DNA of 64,000 nucleotides, from assembly GCF_026262505.1 (NCBI RefSeq), contig NC_067203.1, forward strand, positions 25,587,411 through 25,651,410, read 5' to 3'. The translations under genes and the position numbers were made by a program. This DNA is from Trichomonas vaginalis G3. Lineage: Eukaryota > Parabasalia > Trichomonadida > Trichomonadidae. The notes beneath the pieces were generated by a model. The model searched no databases. It saw nothing but the letters and a program-made list of their open reading frames with translations, and had not been told where the DNA came from. Positions 17,859 to 27,143 of the stretch are shown here, in pieces (positions within the stretch are counted from its first letter, which is position 1; the number at the start of each line of letters is the position of its first letter).

Positions 17859-19433
17859 TTATTCCTCACTGTCGTCAGTTGCTAAGTTATAGTCGTCAAG
17901 TCTTATTATTGGTATGCCTGACTGTCTTACTTGTATTGCAAAGCAACAATCCCTCATAAATCCAATAAGTGGCTTTGGTACATTTTCAGTTGCTAGTTCA
18001 ATAGGTCCTTTAACAGACAATTTGTATGTTATTGGAGCAGTAGATGTTTGACCTTGCTGGAAGCAAAAGTCCACTTCTGTTGGAAAACCACATAAGAAAT
18101 GTGTGTTGTCATAGCTATCCCATTTATGTTCCACACTACCATCATCCACCAATGACCTCATAACATCTTCATTAAATCCTATCATATCATTGTTTGTATT
18201 GCAAGCGTTCGCAACCATTTCATAAAATACAGGTCCATATGATTTTTCAGGTTCTGCAGGCATATTTCCATAAGCTCCCATGGAAAGCTGAAGATATTTA
18301 AACTTAGGGTTCTCAAAATTAACATAATAGTTGTCTTTCTTTCTAAATAGTGCCCAAATACTTTTAACATTAATAGGCGTATAAGCTGCTGTAAATGTTG
18401 CACTTGAACTATCTGTATTCTTTGAGAATGAACCGTCCATAGGAATCCAATCCATAACTTTAACAGGAAAACATAAAGCCTCGTTTGTATAATGTTCTAC
18501 AAGTTCTGTATAAATGTTAGGGTCTAAAGAGAATGACTTTGGATGAATGAAACATTCATTAAAATCCATCTTTGTTCGAAATAGTTGCTGGGTTACAGTT
18601 GTAATAGTAACTGTTCCACTAGCTTCTATTGCCTTCGTTATCATAGTGAATGGTTCATTCCATGGAACAAATTTATTTGTCGGTGGATTTGAATCTGAAG
18701 CAAATGCAACTTTAAGAGTTGGATTGAAAGCAATGATATCATTTACAGATATAGATGTGCATTGTAAGGCGTCGCTACTGAACTTTACTTTAAGCTGAAT
18801 GTTTCCTGCAAAAGCTGGAATAAATCGAATAGCTTCTAATGGAAGGAATCTTCTAACAGGAATTCTTAAACGAAGCTTAAAATCAAATGATTTTCCTGCT
18901 GTAATTGGACCACTAACAATTTGTCCTGTTCTGCATGTTCCCGAATGACTCCATACATCTTCATGTCGAGTCTTTGAGAAAACATCTACTTTCTTTATTT
19001 GTTCGGTAGTTTGTGAGTTTGAAGTTATATATGCTTCTTCTCTTGCGTTGTCTTGAGAATATACGATACGACCATTTGCAAGGATTTGATATCCAGCAAC
19101 TGCATAGAAAGCGTCATCGAAACCAATCCAAAATCCTGGTGGGTTTGTTTTATTGGAACCTGAACCAATTTCTTTATCTGCAATAAATTGACCTTCCATT
19201 TTATACGTAATGAATGTATTGTAAAGGTCCAACATATTTTCACCAGGAGGTGAGAGATTGAATGTTACCCATGTGTTATCTTTAGCAGTTCCAGGTTGTG
19301 ATGGAATCTTTGCGTCAGAATATTTTCTATTAGTGTCACCAATTTGAACTGCATTGTCTATGATATCGAAATATGAGCGAATCTGATGAATATGCTCTGC
19401 TGGAGTAAATTCGTTTAGCTGTTCGTTCTGCAT
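17859..19433 (-). CDS. MCP: Polinton major capsid protein (double jelly-roll), 524 aa
   Basis: Length and layout fit the double jelly-roll major capsid proteins of Polintons and virophages: a beta-rich first half (WVTFNLSPPGENMLDLYNTF, GYQILANGRIVYS), the characteristic linker IPVRRFLPLEAIRFIPAF before a beta strand (IQLKVKFSSDALQC), and a second domain with SFSLDPNIYTELVEHY. Such proteins form trimeric capsomers of an icosahedral shell. The frame is whole and the ATG follows a TTTTTATCTG box. Head-to-tail with the membrane protein (downstream) and the 144-residue gene (upstream). Assigned by family features, not by search. Confidence 0.8.
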   Translation of the reverse strand: MQNEQLNEFTPAEHIHQIRSYFDIIDNAVQIGDTNRKYSDAKIPSQPGTAKDNTWVTFNLSPPGENMLDLYNTFITYKMEGQFIADKEIGSGSNKTNPPGFWIGFDDAFYAVAGYQILANGRIVYSQDNAREEAYITSNSQTTEQIKKVDVFSKTRHEDVWSHSGTCRTGQIVSGPITAGKSFDFKLRLRIPVRRFLPLEAIRFIPAFAGNIQLKVKFSSDALQCTSISVNDIIAFNPTLKVAFASDSNPPTNKFVPWNEPFTMITKAIEASGTVTITTVTQQLFRTKMDFNECFIHPKSFSLDPNIYTELVEHYTNEALCFPVKVMDWIPMDGSFSKNTDSSSATFTAAYTPINVKSIWALFRKKDNYYVNFENPKFKYLQLSMGAYGNMPAEPEKSYGPVFYEMVANACNTNNDMIGFNEDVMRSLVDDGSVEHKWDSYDNTHFLCGFPTEVDFCFQQGQTSTAPITYKLSVKGPIELATENVPKPLIGFMRDCCFAIQVRQSGIPIIRLDDYNLATDDSEE

Positions 19434-19460
19434 GTATTTACTTCAGATAAAAATATCTAT

Positions 19461-19895
19461 TTACTTCATTATTCTCACTCTTCTTCTTGGTATTCGTGGT
19501 GGAAGTTGTTTCTTGACATTTTCAATGAACTGTACATTCTCTTTTGTCTCAACTTCTTTCACTGGCGGGTCAGGGTTCTTTGACTCGGTTTGTTTTTCAA
19601 TGAAATTCACGAACTTTGCAATAAGCTCTTGGTTCGTTATTGAAAGTACATCTGGCTTCTTTTCTTCTGGTTCTATTGACTTTTCAGTTTGAACAGAAGG
19701 TTTTATATGGGCTTCGTGGACTTCACCCTTGCCATGCACCTTAATGTTGTCGCTCTCTGCATTCGCTAATGGTACCTTTCTTTTTCTTACGTATATTTTA
19801 CCATCTTTACTCTGACTTACGTAATAGAAAGGATGTTGTATTCCTCTTGCGTCATTTAATATAATAGACTCTCGCTCTGATTTTGACAAGCTCAT
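19461..19895 (-). CDS. Unknown Polinton protein, 144 aa
   Basis: Starts MSLSKSERESIILNDARG. An early block (FYYVSQSKDGKIYVRKRKVPL) echoes the FYxHxxKDGRVxxRKxKxPL block of the 78-residue end protein, hinting at a shared small fold. The middle is acidic and Lys/Glu rich, the last 20 residues very basic (PPRIPRRRVRIMK). It sits 27 bases upstream of the capsid gene, probably in the same late cluster; a capsid- or DNA-associated role is a guess. Confidence 0.6.
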   Translation of the reverse strand: MSLSKSERESIILNDARGIQHPFYYVSQSKDGKIYVRKRKVPLANAESDNIKVHGKGEVHEAHIKPSVQTEKSIEPEEKKPDVLSITNQELIAKFVNFIEKQTESKNPDPPVKEVETKENVQFIENVKKQLPPRIPRRRVRIMK

Positions 19896-19940
19896 TTTAC
19901 ATCGGTTAAAGTTTTAATTTTGTTTTTTATCTGCAGTCAA

Positions 19941-20195
19941 ATGACTCAGACAAGCCCTACGGACAAGACCCAAGGGGTCATAGATGTTGAAGCATTGAAG
20001 AATGAAATTCGCGAGCAAATTTTATCCGAACTGAAGGAACAAAAACAAGAACAAAAGCCAGAGAGACCAAAGAGAAAACTTAGTGAAAAACAACTAGCTG
20101 CATTAGCTGCTGGAAGACAGAAGAACCCACGTTTGCTGGCGAAAAAAGCTAGAGAAGAAGCAAAAGCTAAAGAAGCTGAAGCAAAGAAAGAGTAA
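19941..20195 (+). CDS. Small basic Polinton protein, 84 aa
   Basis: ATG chosen just after a TTTTTTATCTGCAG box; the upstream frame lacks another ATG. The product MTQTSPTDKTQGVIDVEAL continues into a Lys/Arg/Glu helix with KRKLSEKQLAALAAGRQKNP, a motif seen in small virion or DNA-associated proteins of such elements. It diverges from the 144-residue gene and is followed after 24 bases by the minor-capsid-like gene. Confidence 0.55.
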   Translation: MTQTSPTDKTQGVIDVEALKNEIREQILSELKEQKQEQKPERPKRKLSEKQLAALAAGRQKNPRLLAKKAREEAKAKEAEAKKE

Positions 20196-20203
20196 ATGGT
20201 TTA

Positions 20204-20211
20204 TTTTTATC
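20204..20211 (+). promoter_or_regulatory. Example of the Polinton TTTTTATC box
   Basis: TTTTTATC ends 8 bases before the ATG at 20220. The same box, TTTTTAT followed by C or T, precedes about twenty Polinton ATGs on both strands at 7-20 bases, including 19433(-), 25449(-), 28832(-), 45629(+), 46516(-) and 59526(-). Confidence 0.55.
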
Positions 20212-20219
20212 AGAATTAA

Positions 20220-21076
20220 ATGTATAGACAAATACCTTTAACTGTTGCGTTCAGTAGTGAAAACCCTGACGTCAAAATAAAGGGGAACAGAGTAACGTTT
20301 AAGTTTCCAACAGACTGGATTGTGAACATAAATGAAGAGAAGTACATTGGCATAACATCTATGTATATAACACGTGCTTTCAGAAAGGTTGACTTTATAC
20401 TTCAAGTCGAGATAGAAAATGACGAACAGTCTTTAAGCGCCCAAAACATTCACATATACAAATACTTTAAAGACGATACAACATTGCAACAATGTATGAT
20501 TTCATTTAATGAGATGTTCGAGAAAAAGTTCAACATTGAAGTACAAACTTTACAGCCTTTACGTGAGTTTCTTGCACAACTGAAAGAAGAAGGTAGTCAG
20601 CCACAACTTATAGACTTTCATTATGAATTTAATGAAAATGAAGATGGAACTCATGACTGTCAATTCATTGTATTCTCACCATTCAATGAAGTCGCTAAAA
20701 AGAAAGAAAATCCATTACGTATAAGATTTCAAATCTCCGAACCAAGTGATGATTTAAGAATGTTTTCAATTATGATGCAATGCTTCCGAGGAAAAATGAA
20801 TTTTCAAAGATTGTAACACCTGGCATTTGGGATAGAAAGCAAGCAATACTTTACTCTAATATAGCCAAAGGCGTTGAAAATGAGTTCATTGGTCATACAA
20901 GAACTTCACCACTTCCTAACCCTAAATACTATAAATTAACTGGCTTCAATCGTGAGTTTTGGATAGACATGTACTCCACTCATGACCATAAATGTCCAGT
21001 GTTCTTGCCTCCAGATGGGAAGGACTGTCTCTACATTGAAGCACAACTCTTAAACTCTACCATCGCAGTATTGTAA
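20220..21076 (+). pseudogene. Minor-capsid-like (penton-type) Polinton gene, broken
   Basis: The encoded region begins MYRQIPLTVAFSSENPD and is relative of two others in the window (36210-37088 and 58062-58890). Shared features are an early WxVNINEEKYIGI-type block after a short acidic lead, and a C-terminal block with LPPDGKDCLYIE (compare LPKDGKDGLIIE at 37.05 kb). Size and place next to the major capsid cluster fit a minor capsid or penton protein; the identification is inference. It looks broken, with about one break. Confidence 0.5.
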
Positions 21077-21136
21077 AATCTACGCTAGCTTTATTTTTAT
21101 CACGAATGACCTCATTGCTGACAAAAATAAATGACC

Positions 21137-24124
21137 TCAGAACTTCAACTTACGAATAAAGCTTGTTTTAGTCGTTATTGAAAAGTTGAACTTTTCAGCA
21201 AAGCAAGGTTGACATGACTTACATAAGTCGAATGCAATCTCTTGACCATCATGAAGTGCTTTGTAAAGTTTCATTAAACTGAACTCAGAGTCTTTGTCAT
21301 ATGTTCCAACAGGTATGTGAATGTTCTTATCTTCATTGTAATAGCATTGTATAGCTTCAGGAAACATTTCATTAGCGGTTAAAGCAATAACATCTTGCTT
21401 CACGCCTTTCATTCTGCAGTGAAATGCAACTTCATTTAAATCGTTAGTGAGTAAGTCTATGTAGGTCTTCTTTCCACAGAAAATACTTTTATAAGCTAAA
21501 CTTTGTTTTCCAGGTGTTATTTCTGCAAAGTCGCTATGAAATTGACCAAGGTTCTTTCCTATAAGTTCGCGACCATATCTCTTCTTAAACTCTGCTGCAA
21601 GCTTTGGGATGTCTTCATTATATAAGTGCATACTGTCGGTATCCTGGTAAAAGATTTGAAGTCCCATGTCCTCTGCAGTACAGAATACTTCATTCATAAT
21701 ACGTTTTGACATAGACAGAATATTAACACCAAGTGGACAGAAGTTAAAGTGTCTGCAAATGCTTTTCGTTAGCTTGAAAATAGTTTTATCTGAACCATCC
21801 AAACCTTCGAACTTCACTATATGGTTGTAATTTCTTATAGCATATCTTATAGCATCTTTGTCATCTACTATGGTTATTTTTGACTCAATAGGAGATAGAA
21901 TAGTTTTGCCATAAATGCTGTTCAGAATGAGTTTTATAATTTCTTGTAAGGGGTTTTCTTCTTTCTTATACTTTAACCTTAACTCAAACAACTTCTTTAC
22001 TTCATCTCTTATTCTCATATCTCTGTTTCCATCGTAATAGTATCCTTGCAACACTTCACATTTGACACCTTGATATTTTATGAGGTCTTGTAATGTTATA
22101 TGGTCAACATACATGAGACAGCAAGTGTTTGAACTTCTTGGAACGTTAAGTTCTGGATTTAGTTCAGGGTCGCAAACTATTAAATGAAAGTGTCTGGGTA
22201 TACCAATCTCTGTTATCTTAATGAGAACAAAGAAGCCAGACATAAACTTTTCACCAATGGGTTCCTTTTGGTCGTCATCGAATAAATGTCTCATGAGATA
22301 CTCTGTGCTTAACATTTCTTCCTTCAATACTTTTGGAATACCTTCTAAAGTATAAAGTCTTGCTATAGCTGAAGGATATAATGAAACAGTGTCGAAGTCA
22401 GCAATGAGTTTCTTTTTGCTCTTTTGTTTCATGTTATCTGACAACATACATCTTCCACCTTGAATGCATCTCGAAATAAATTCTCTTGGTTTATTTGAGA
22501 GGTCATAAAGATTTCCATTCGGGAAGTATACTCTGTTCTCAAACAATTTGTTAGCAATAGAACAAATACTAACGTAGTCATAAACGTTTAAATCAAACTC
22601 TTTCAATAAGTCATTGCGGAACTTTACAAAACCTTCTCTTAAAATTCTTACATCTTGTTTGCAGTAAAACGTGCTATATTTTTCTAAGTCGAAGTGGTTT
22701 TCATCTATTCTGCAACCTTTGATGGAATCTATGTTCTTCATAAATGTATCTGCATCATGGATAAACTTACATGCTTCAGAAATGACACCAGTTCTGTTGT
22801 CATTTGCTAACAAAACACTGCTGTAGTAGTTATATGGAAATACTTCTTTCGGTCCTGTTTGTAAGTTAAACATAGCAGGAAATAGTTTAAGCTTCTTATT
22901 TATAACACTGTAAGAGTCTTTTATAATAATTGCCCTTCCTTTATATAAACCAGTTATTTGCATTGTTCGTGAACCTTTAATGATGGGAGTTCCTTTCACT
23001 TCTGTCATGTGTCTTAAGATGAAGTTTATGTCATAACTGAGGTTATGGAAATATATTAAACTCTTGTCAGGAAGTCTTTCCAAAAATTCTGTTGCACAGT
23101 TTTGACCCCAAATACTTTCACTAACTGAACCATCTTCACTGTCATAACAGATGTTAAAAGCTTTATGAAAGCCATCCGTACTACACTCAAAGTCAGCAAA
23201 GAAAACGTGCTCAGGTATGAACTTACATTTAGCTTTATTTACTTCTTTTGACTCTGCTTTCTTCTTCAGTTGTACACAATACTTTGGAGCATATGTCAAA
23301 TCTTTAAATGGTGCAAGGTTCTGTTTATATAAGTCAGTCGTATATGTGAAAAGTTCTCCATAAGAAATAGGTTCAAAATATTTGCACTCCCACAATGTTT
23401 TCATAACATCCCATAGCGGTGTAGTTCTATCCATGCGAACTACATATTTATCTTCTCTCTTTGTATATATTTTCATCTGTTTTTCAATGTTCATTCCACC
23501 ACACTCCTTCAAGATTTCTATATAGTTTCGAATGAAATATGTTGTCATTGGAAGTCTTTCATTTAGCATGTAGTGGTCTTCAACAAGAAGTAAGTCAATA
23601 GTTCGAACAGTTTCACATTCTTTTGGTATGTATCTCTTTATTTCATTATGTCTTGAGTCATTGAAGTAACCAATGGTAACATTAAATGCTATACCTGTTG
23701 CGTCAGAAATTTCTTGTACTTTACTTTGAGGAAAGTCTCTAACACGAATGACTTCTCTCATGTGGTCAATAGTTTCTTCATTTACTCCAGCCTGAATGCA
23801 AGCATAAACGAAACAATTGTCTTCTGTCATAAGTGTTGCAGTTCTTTTGTTCAGTTCATTGAAGATTTGGTAGCGTTCAAGATTTATAGGTAATGTGCAA
23901 AGATACTTCCAGAACTGACCGCTTCTCTTCTTATAAAACTTCTTTTCACCATTATCTTTCCAAAAGCTTTCTATAAGTGCTGGGTTTCCTGTTTGCTTAA
24001 GAGCTTCCAAAATGGCTTTCTGGTCATTTGTCAGTGTGCTTTCATCTCTATATGGTCTCTTTTTTGGTTTGCCTTTCTTTACATCTGACATCGTTAAGCC
24101 TTCATATTCTGTTAAATCATACAT
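21137..24124 (-). CDS. POLB: Protein-primed DNA polymerase B of Polinton A, 995 aa
   Basis: Family B polymerase with the protein-primed insert. Exonuclease motifs: FFADFECS (D311, E313), NLSYD (361-365), YCKQDV (D491). Polymerase motifs: A, ADFDTVSLYPS (D578); B, KLILNSIYGK (731-740); C, YQDTDS (826-831). These are the metal-binding and nucleotide-binding sites of an active polymerase-exonuclease that replicates the element from a terminal protein. Residues about 95-190 contain EDNCFVYA and VEDHYMLNE, a Cys...His arrangement like OTU-type peptidases. The whole gene is open. It starts 2 bases after the upstream 308-residue gene, so both are probably on one transcript. Confidence 0.92.
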   Translation of the reverse strand: MYDLTEYEGLTMSDVKKGKPKKRPYRDESTLTNDQKAILEALKQTGNPALIESFWKDNGEKKFYKKRSGQFWKYLCTLPINLERYQIFNELNKRTATLMTEDNCFVYACIQAGVNEETIDHMREVIRVRDFPQSKVQEISDATGIAFNVTIGYFNDSRHNEIKRYIPKECETVRTIDLLLVEDHYMLNERLPMTTYFIRNYIEILKECGGMNIEKQMKIYTKREDKYVVRMDRTTPLWDVMKTLWECKYFEPISYGELFTYTTDLYKQNLAPFKDLTYAPKYCVQLKKKAESKEVNKAKCKFIPEHVFFADFECSTDGFHKAFNICYDSEDGSVSESIWGQNCATEFLERLPDKSLIYFHNLSYDINFILRHMTEVKGTPIIKGSRTMQITGLYKGRAIIIKDSYSVINKKLKLFPAMFNLQTGPKEVFPYNYYSSVLLANDNRTGVISEACKFIHDADTFMKNIDSIKGCRIDENHFDLEKYSTFYCKQDVRILREGFVKFRNDLLKEFDLNVYDYVSICSIANKLFENRVYFPNGNLYDLSNKPREFISRCIQGGRCMLSDNMKQKSKKKLIADFDTVSLYPSAIARLYTLEGIPKVLKEEMLSTEYLMRHLFDDDQKEPIGEKFMSGFFVLIKITEIGIPRHFHLIVCDPELNPELNVPRSSNTCCLMYVDHITLQDLIKYQGVKCEVLQGYYYDGNRDMRIRDEVKKLFELRLKYKKEENPLQEIIKLILNSIYGKTILSPIESKITIVDDKDAIRYAIRNYNHIVKFEGLDGSDKTIFKLTKSICRHFNFCPLGVNILSMSKRIMNEVFCTAEDMGLQIFYQDTDSMHLYNEDIPKLAAEFKKRYGRELIGKNLGQFHSDFAEITPGKQSLAYKSIFCGKKTYIDLLTNDLNEVAFHCRMKGVKQDVIALTANEMFPEAIQCYYNEDKNIHIPVGTYDKDSEFSLMKLYKALHDGQEIAFDLCKSCQPCFAEKFNFSITTKTSFIRKLKF

Positions 24125-24126
24125 CT

Positions 24127-25053
24127 TTATTTCGTAAGATTCTTTATGTTTGTCAAGAAGAAGTCATAGTGCATTTCAACAATACCTGCAGCATTTGCTT
24201 CTATCTCTGATATAAAGTTCTCCTTCAAGAGCTGATGTAGTAATGTTCCAATATTATTGAGGTTTAACGTAGAACATTCATACTTTCCACCAAGTTTATA
24301 ACATACCATCCATCTCTGTTGGGAGTTTATTTTAATTTTCTCTAAGAGTCTCATGAAAACCTTACCGAAATGTTTGTGTAAGTAGTCTCTGTTTGGTTCA
24401 TCTAAAGCTTCGATGTTAAAGTCAATGAGTCTATTGCCTGACTTCACATTCCTCTTCCTATTTTCTTCATCTTTCTTTAACCATCTCTCACCTTCTTTTG
24501 GTTTGTCGTCAATGGAACGAATGACATTATTAGCTTTGCGAACTTGTTCTATAGCACTTTTAAACATCTCTCTTCTCTGTTGTTTCAGTGTGTCATCTCT
24601 CTTTCGTGTTTCACCAACGTTTGCATTTGTTATGTCAAACATTTCTCTTCTTACTTCATGTGGTACAGCTCTTCTTGTTTCACCAACGTTTGCATTTGTT
24701 ATGTCAAACATCTCTTGACGAACGTCATGTGAAAGAGCTTTACGAGTATGACCAACGTTTGCATTTGTTATGTCAAACATTTCTCTTCTTACTTCATGAG
24801 GTATTGAACGTCTATGATATAAGTCAATAGCAACGTCATTTAAAGGAAATGCTCTTGCATGGACTTCGTCCTCGCCGCGTTGCGGCTTTATGAACTCATG
24901 AATTCTATCATAAGTTATTTCACCATTATAGTCATTGAGGATGTCAGCGAGTGCCTTTTTGTTTGTTGTGTAATGCTTTGCAACATCTATATTAGCTTCT
25001 GTAAGAAGTTGTTTTATTTCCGAGTGTTCTAACTTAGACAACTTCCGATACAT
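24127..25053 (-). CDS. Polinton protein with 23-aa tandem repeats, 308 aa
   Basis: The N-terminal 60 residues resemble a small helical DNA-binding domain (KQLLTEANIDVAKHY). Residues about 85-155 hold three to four copies of a 23-residue unit, REMFDITNANVG plus a basic tail, coded by a 69-bp tandem repeat near 24.60-24.80 kb. The C-terminal 150 residues are globular with RWMVCYKLGGKYECSTLN. Just before the repeats an in-frame G+C-rich double hairpin encodes KPQRGEDEVHA. As the first gene of the PolB pair it could be a replication partner, for example the terminal protein; that is inference from position only. Confidence 0.6.
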   Translation of the reverse strand: MYRKLSKLEHSEIKQLLTEANIDVAKHYTTNKKALADILNDYNGEITYDRIHEFIKPQRGEDEVHARAFPLNDVAIDLYHRRSIPHEVRREMFDITNANVGHTRKALSHDVRQEMFDITNANVGETRRAVPHEVRREMFDITNANVGETRKRDDTLKQQRREMFKSAIEQVRKANNVIRSIDDKPKEGERWLKKDEENRKRNVKSGNRLIDFNIEALDEPNRDYLHKHFGKVFMRLLEKIKINSQQRWMVCYKLGGKYECSTLNLNNIGTLLHQLLKENFISEIEANAAGIVEMHYDFFLTNIKNLTK

Positions 25054-25104
25054 CTTTAGTAGGAAATAAAAAAAATATTTTTTGAAAAAATAAACTTAGA
25101 AAAA

Positions 25105-25449
25105 TTATTTCTTTCTATATTTGCCATTCCGAACTTCGAAAAGATGTTTTATACCAGCATAGAATTTTTCTCTAGAGCTTGGTCTTATATTGTTTTCATG
25201 ACAATATTTTCTATATTCTTCATATAAAGCCTTTTTTTCATACATTTCATAAGGACAATCTAACCAGAATAGTGCATATCCAGTTTCGTTATCTAGGTCT
25301 CTATATGTTTCTTCTGTTTGTAGAATTTCGCTTTCTTCTATTTGTAGAATTTCGCTTTCTCTATTTAGTTCTATGACTATATATTGTGGCTTAAAAAGAT
25401 GTGGGCAAGAAGGGTCTGGCGCTATGTAAAAAGTTAATTTTTCTGTCAT
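25105..25449 (-). CDS. Polinton protein with D5-like C-terminal winged helix, 114 aa
   Basis: ATG of MTEKLTFYIAPD taken, preceded by TTTTTTATCCGATAG, which is identical to the leader of the gene at 45629. The last 45 residues (LYEEYRKYCHENNIRPSS, then FYAGIKHLFEVRNGKY) match the DNA-binding C-terminal segment seen in D5-type primase-helicases and in the helicase remains at 45.4-45.6 kb. The middle contains a twice-repeated SEILQxEE. No ATPase core is present, so it may be a free-standing DNA-binding module derived from a helicase. Confidence 0.6.
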   Translation of the reverse strand: MTEKLTFYIAPDPSCPHLFKPQYIVIELNRESEILQIEESEILQTEETYRDLDNETGYALFWLDCPYEMYEKKALYEEYRKYCHENNIRPSSREKFYAGIKHLFEVRNGKYRKK

Positions 25450-25538
25450 CTTTTCTATCGGATAAAAAATATTTTTTGAAAAAATTAGATTAGATTTTTT
25501 TAAGTTATTTTTCAAAATAATTTAATATTTTTATTTTA

Positions 25539-26012
25539 ATGAAACACATGCAAGATTGCAAGTTCTTTTCATACAATGCTCTCGCTACTGTCATCAAGAA
25601 TGAGTTCAATAATGCTTCAAACGTCAATGTTATCTTTAACAAGAAGTTTGTGAAAGAATCTAAGTTTGGTCAGTATGTCAGACCATTAGCTATTGTCATT
25701 GACCGCAAACGTTATACTTCACAAGAGTTAGCAGTAGTTTTGAAACAAAAGGGTTTCTTCGTGAATGTCAAAGATACTCATTATACTATTATAAAGAACT
25801 CCAACATTGACTTCTTCAGTATTGCTATGAATCTTTCCGAACAGAAAGAATATAAGAAGGGTGAAACAAATGTGAAATATTATTCTTCATCTCTGAAAAC
25901 AATAACGAACAAAGATGTTATACAAAAGTTCTTACCAAAGGTTGAAGAAGCTTCTATTGACATTGACGAAGGAAGTGAAATGGTTGAAGAAATTGACCCT
26001 GACGTCATTTAA
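25539..26012 (+). CDS. Unknown Polinton protein, 157 aa
   Basis: Begins MKHMQDCKFFSYNALATVIK after a TTTTTATTTTA leader. Mixed alpha/beta composition with RPLAIVIDRKRYTSQELAVV; the last 25 residues are acidic (IDIDEGSEMVEEIDPDVI). No motif recognised. Divergent from the 114-residue gene and convergent with the 71-residue gene, each spacer being under 100 bases. Confidence 0.55.
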   Translation: MKHMQDCKFFSYNALATVIKNEFNNASNVNVIFNKKFVKESKFGQYVRPLAIVIDRKRYTSQELAVVLKQKGFFVNVKDTHYTIIKNSNIDFFSIAMNLSEQKEYKKGETNVKYYSSSLKTITNKDVIQKFLPKVEEASIDIDEGSEMVEEIDPDVI

Positions 26013-26030
26013 GCAAAAATATATTTTTGG

Positions 26031-26246
26031 TTAGTCTTCATATCGATATTTTACAACAATTCCCCAATGTATAAACTTTTCATACGCTTTTTCATAAGCT
26101 TTATATACCTTCAGAAATTTTGCATAATCTTTAGAAGCATTTAGATATTGTTTAAATGCTTTGTATGTCTTCAGAAATTTTGCATAATCTTTTACATGTT
26201 GTTCGTTCTCTTCTTCTGTCATGAGTTCCGAATATTCTAAATTCAT
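26031..26246 (-). CDS. Small helical Polinton protein, 71 aa
   Basis: Starts MNLEYSELMTEEENEQ. Contains an internal duplication, KDYAKFLKTYKAFKQY followed by KDYAKFLKVYKAYEKAY, coded by a direct DNA repeat of about 50 bases. Aromatic/Lys-rich helices, no membrane segment. A TTTTATCTC box lies upstream of the ATG. Function unknown. Confidence 0.5.
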   Translation of the reverse strand: MNLEYSELMTEEENEQHVKDYAKFLKTYKAFKQYLNASKDYAKFLKVYKAYEKAYEKFIHWGIVVKYRYED

Positions 26247-26300
26247 GTTCTTTCATATGAGATAAAATTTTATAAAAAAATAAAATTAGCTTAGATTTTT

Positions 26301-27125
26301 TTATTCTTCCTCTTTGAAGTTATCGAAATATTCTGTTATTTTTTCCTTCAGTAATGTTAAGTCTTCTTTGAATGTAAGTATTGTGCAACCTTTGATGTCA
26401 TAGTGTGTTTGAGGAAGAGTATTTTTGACAATTTCCTTTATTTGCTCATTCGGTGTCATTGAAATCGGTAAGTTTTCACGATAGAACCAGTTTCTGTCAG
26501 ATTTGTAAATCTTAGCAAGGTCATAAAAGCTTTTGTTGTTTCTTCTGACTAAATGCAACATAACCATATCTTTATCTTCTTCTTTCTCCAACTCTTCAGT
26601 ATATATCATATACTTATAACTCTTTTCCTTTCCTTTTGGTACTGAACGTGGTATTCTTTTCTGTATGCTTTTGTCTTTGGATTCAATGACTTCATCTTTT
26701 GCTTGAAGTTTCTTTTCCATCTCTCCACGTTCTTGTCTATGAATTTCGTCAAGAAGTCTGTAAACATGCCATGCATAACGAGGAGAAGCCCACATTGCAA
26801 CTGCATTTACTAAAAGTCTATGAACATAATAACCTCTTAAATTTATTGGCAAATTTTTACGATTTTCATGTGTTTTATGCAAGACCGAAAAAAGTCGGTC
26901 TAGAGAAATTTCACTCAAAAGTTCTTGTGTGCTTTGGTTTTTGAACCAGTCGTCTGCGTGTTTAGTGTCTGGAGCAAAACATGCTGTCAAAATACTTTGC
27001 ATTTGGTACATATCGTCTTTGACCGAACGAATGAGACGGAGTTGTTTGTTAAACTGAACCCACTCGTATTCTTCATTTATGGCTTCATGAACGATAGCAG
27101 TTGTTGTGTTCTCTGTTGTTGACAT
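26301..27125 (-). CDS. KilA-N domain protein, 274 aa
   Basis: Residues about 35-135 carry the KilA-N signature: DDWFKNQSTQELLSEIS, then GYYVHRLLVNAVAMWASP and AWHVYRLLDE. A coiled coil follows (EMEKKLQAKDEVIESKDK), then a C-terminal domain (YMIYTEELEKEEDKDMVMLH, KIYKSDRNWFYRENLP) like the tails of viral KilA-N proteins. KilA-N is a DNA-binding domain of large DNA viruses and phages, often regulatory. The ATG chosen is the first real ATG, after a TTTTTATTTTG box. A remnant of the 3' end of a sister gene is visible at about 47.43-47.48 kb, again just before the iteron-flanked gene. Confidence 0.8.
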   Translation of the reverse strand: MSTTENTTTAIVHEAINEEYEWVQFNKQLRLIRSVKDDMYQMQSILTACFAPDTKHADDWFKNQSTQELLSEISLDRLFSVLHKTHENRKNLPINLRGYYVHRLLVNAVAMWASPRYAWHVYRLLDEIHRQERGEMEKKLQAKDEVIESKDKSIQKRIPRSVPKGKEKSYKYMIYTEELEKEEDKDMVMLHLVRRNNKSFYDLAKIYKSDRNWFYRENLPISMTPNEQIKEIVKNTLPQTHYDIKGCTILTFKEDLTLLKEKITEYFDNFKEEE

Positions 27126-27143
27126 ATCTGTCCTTACATACAA

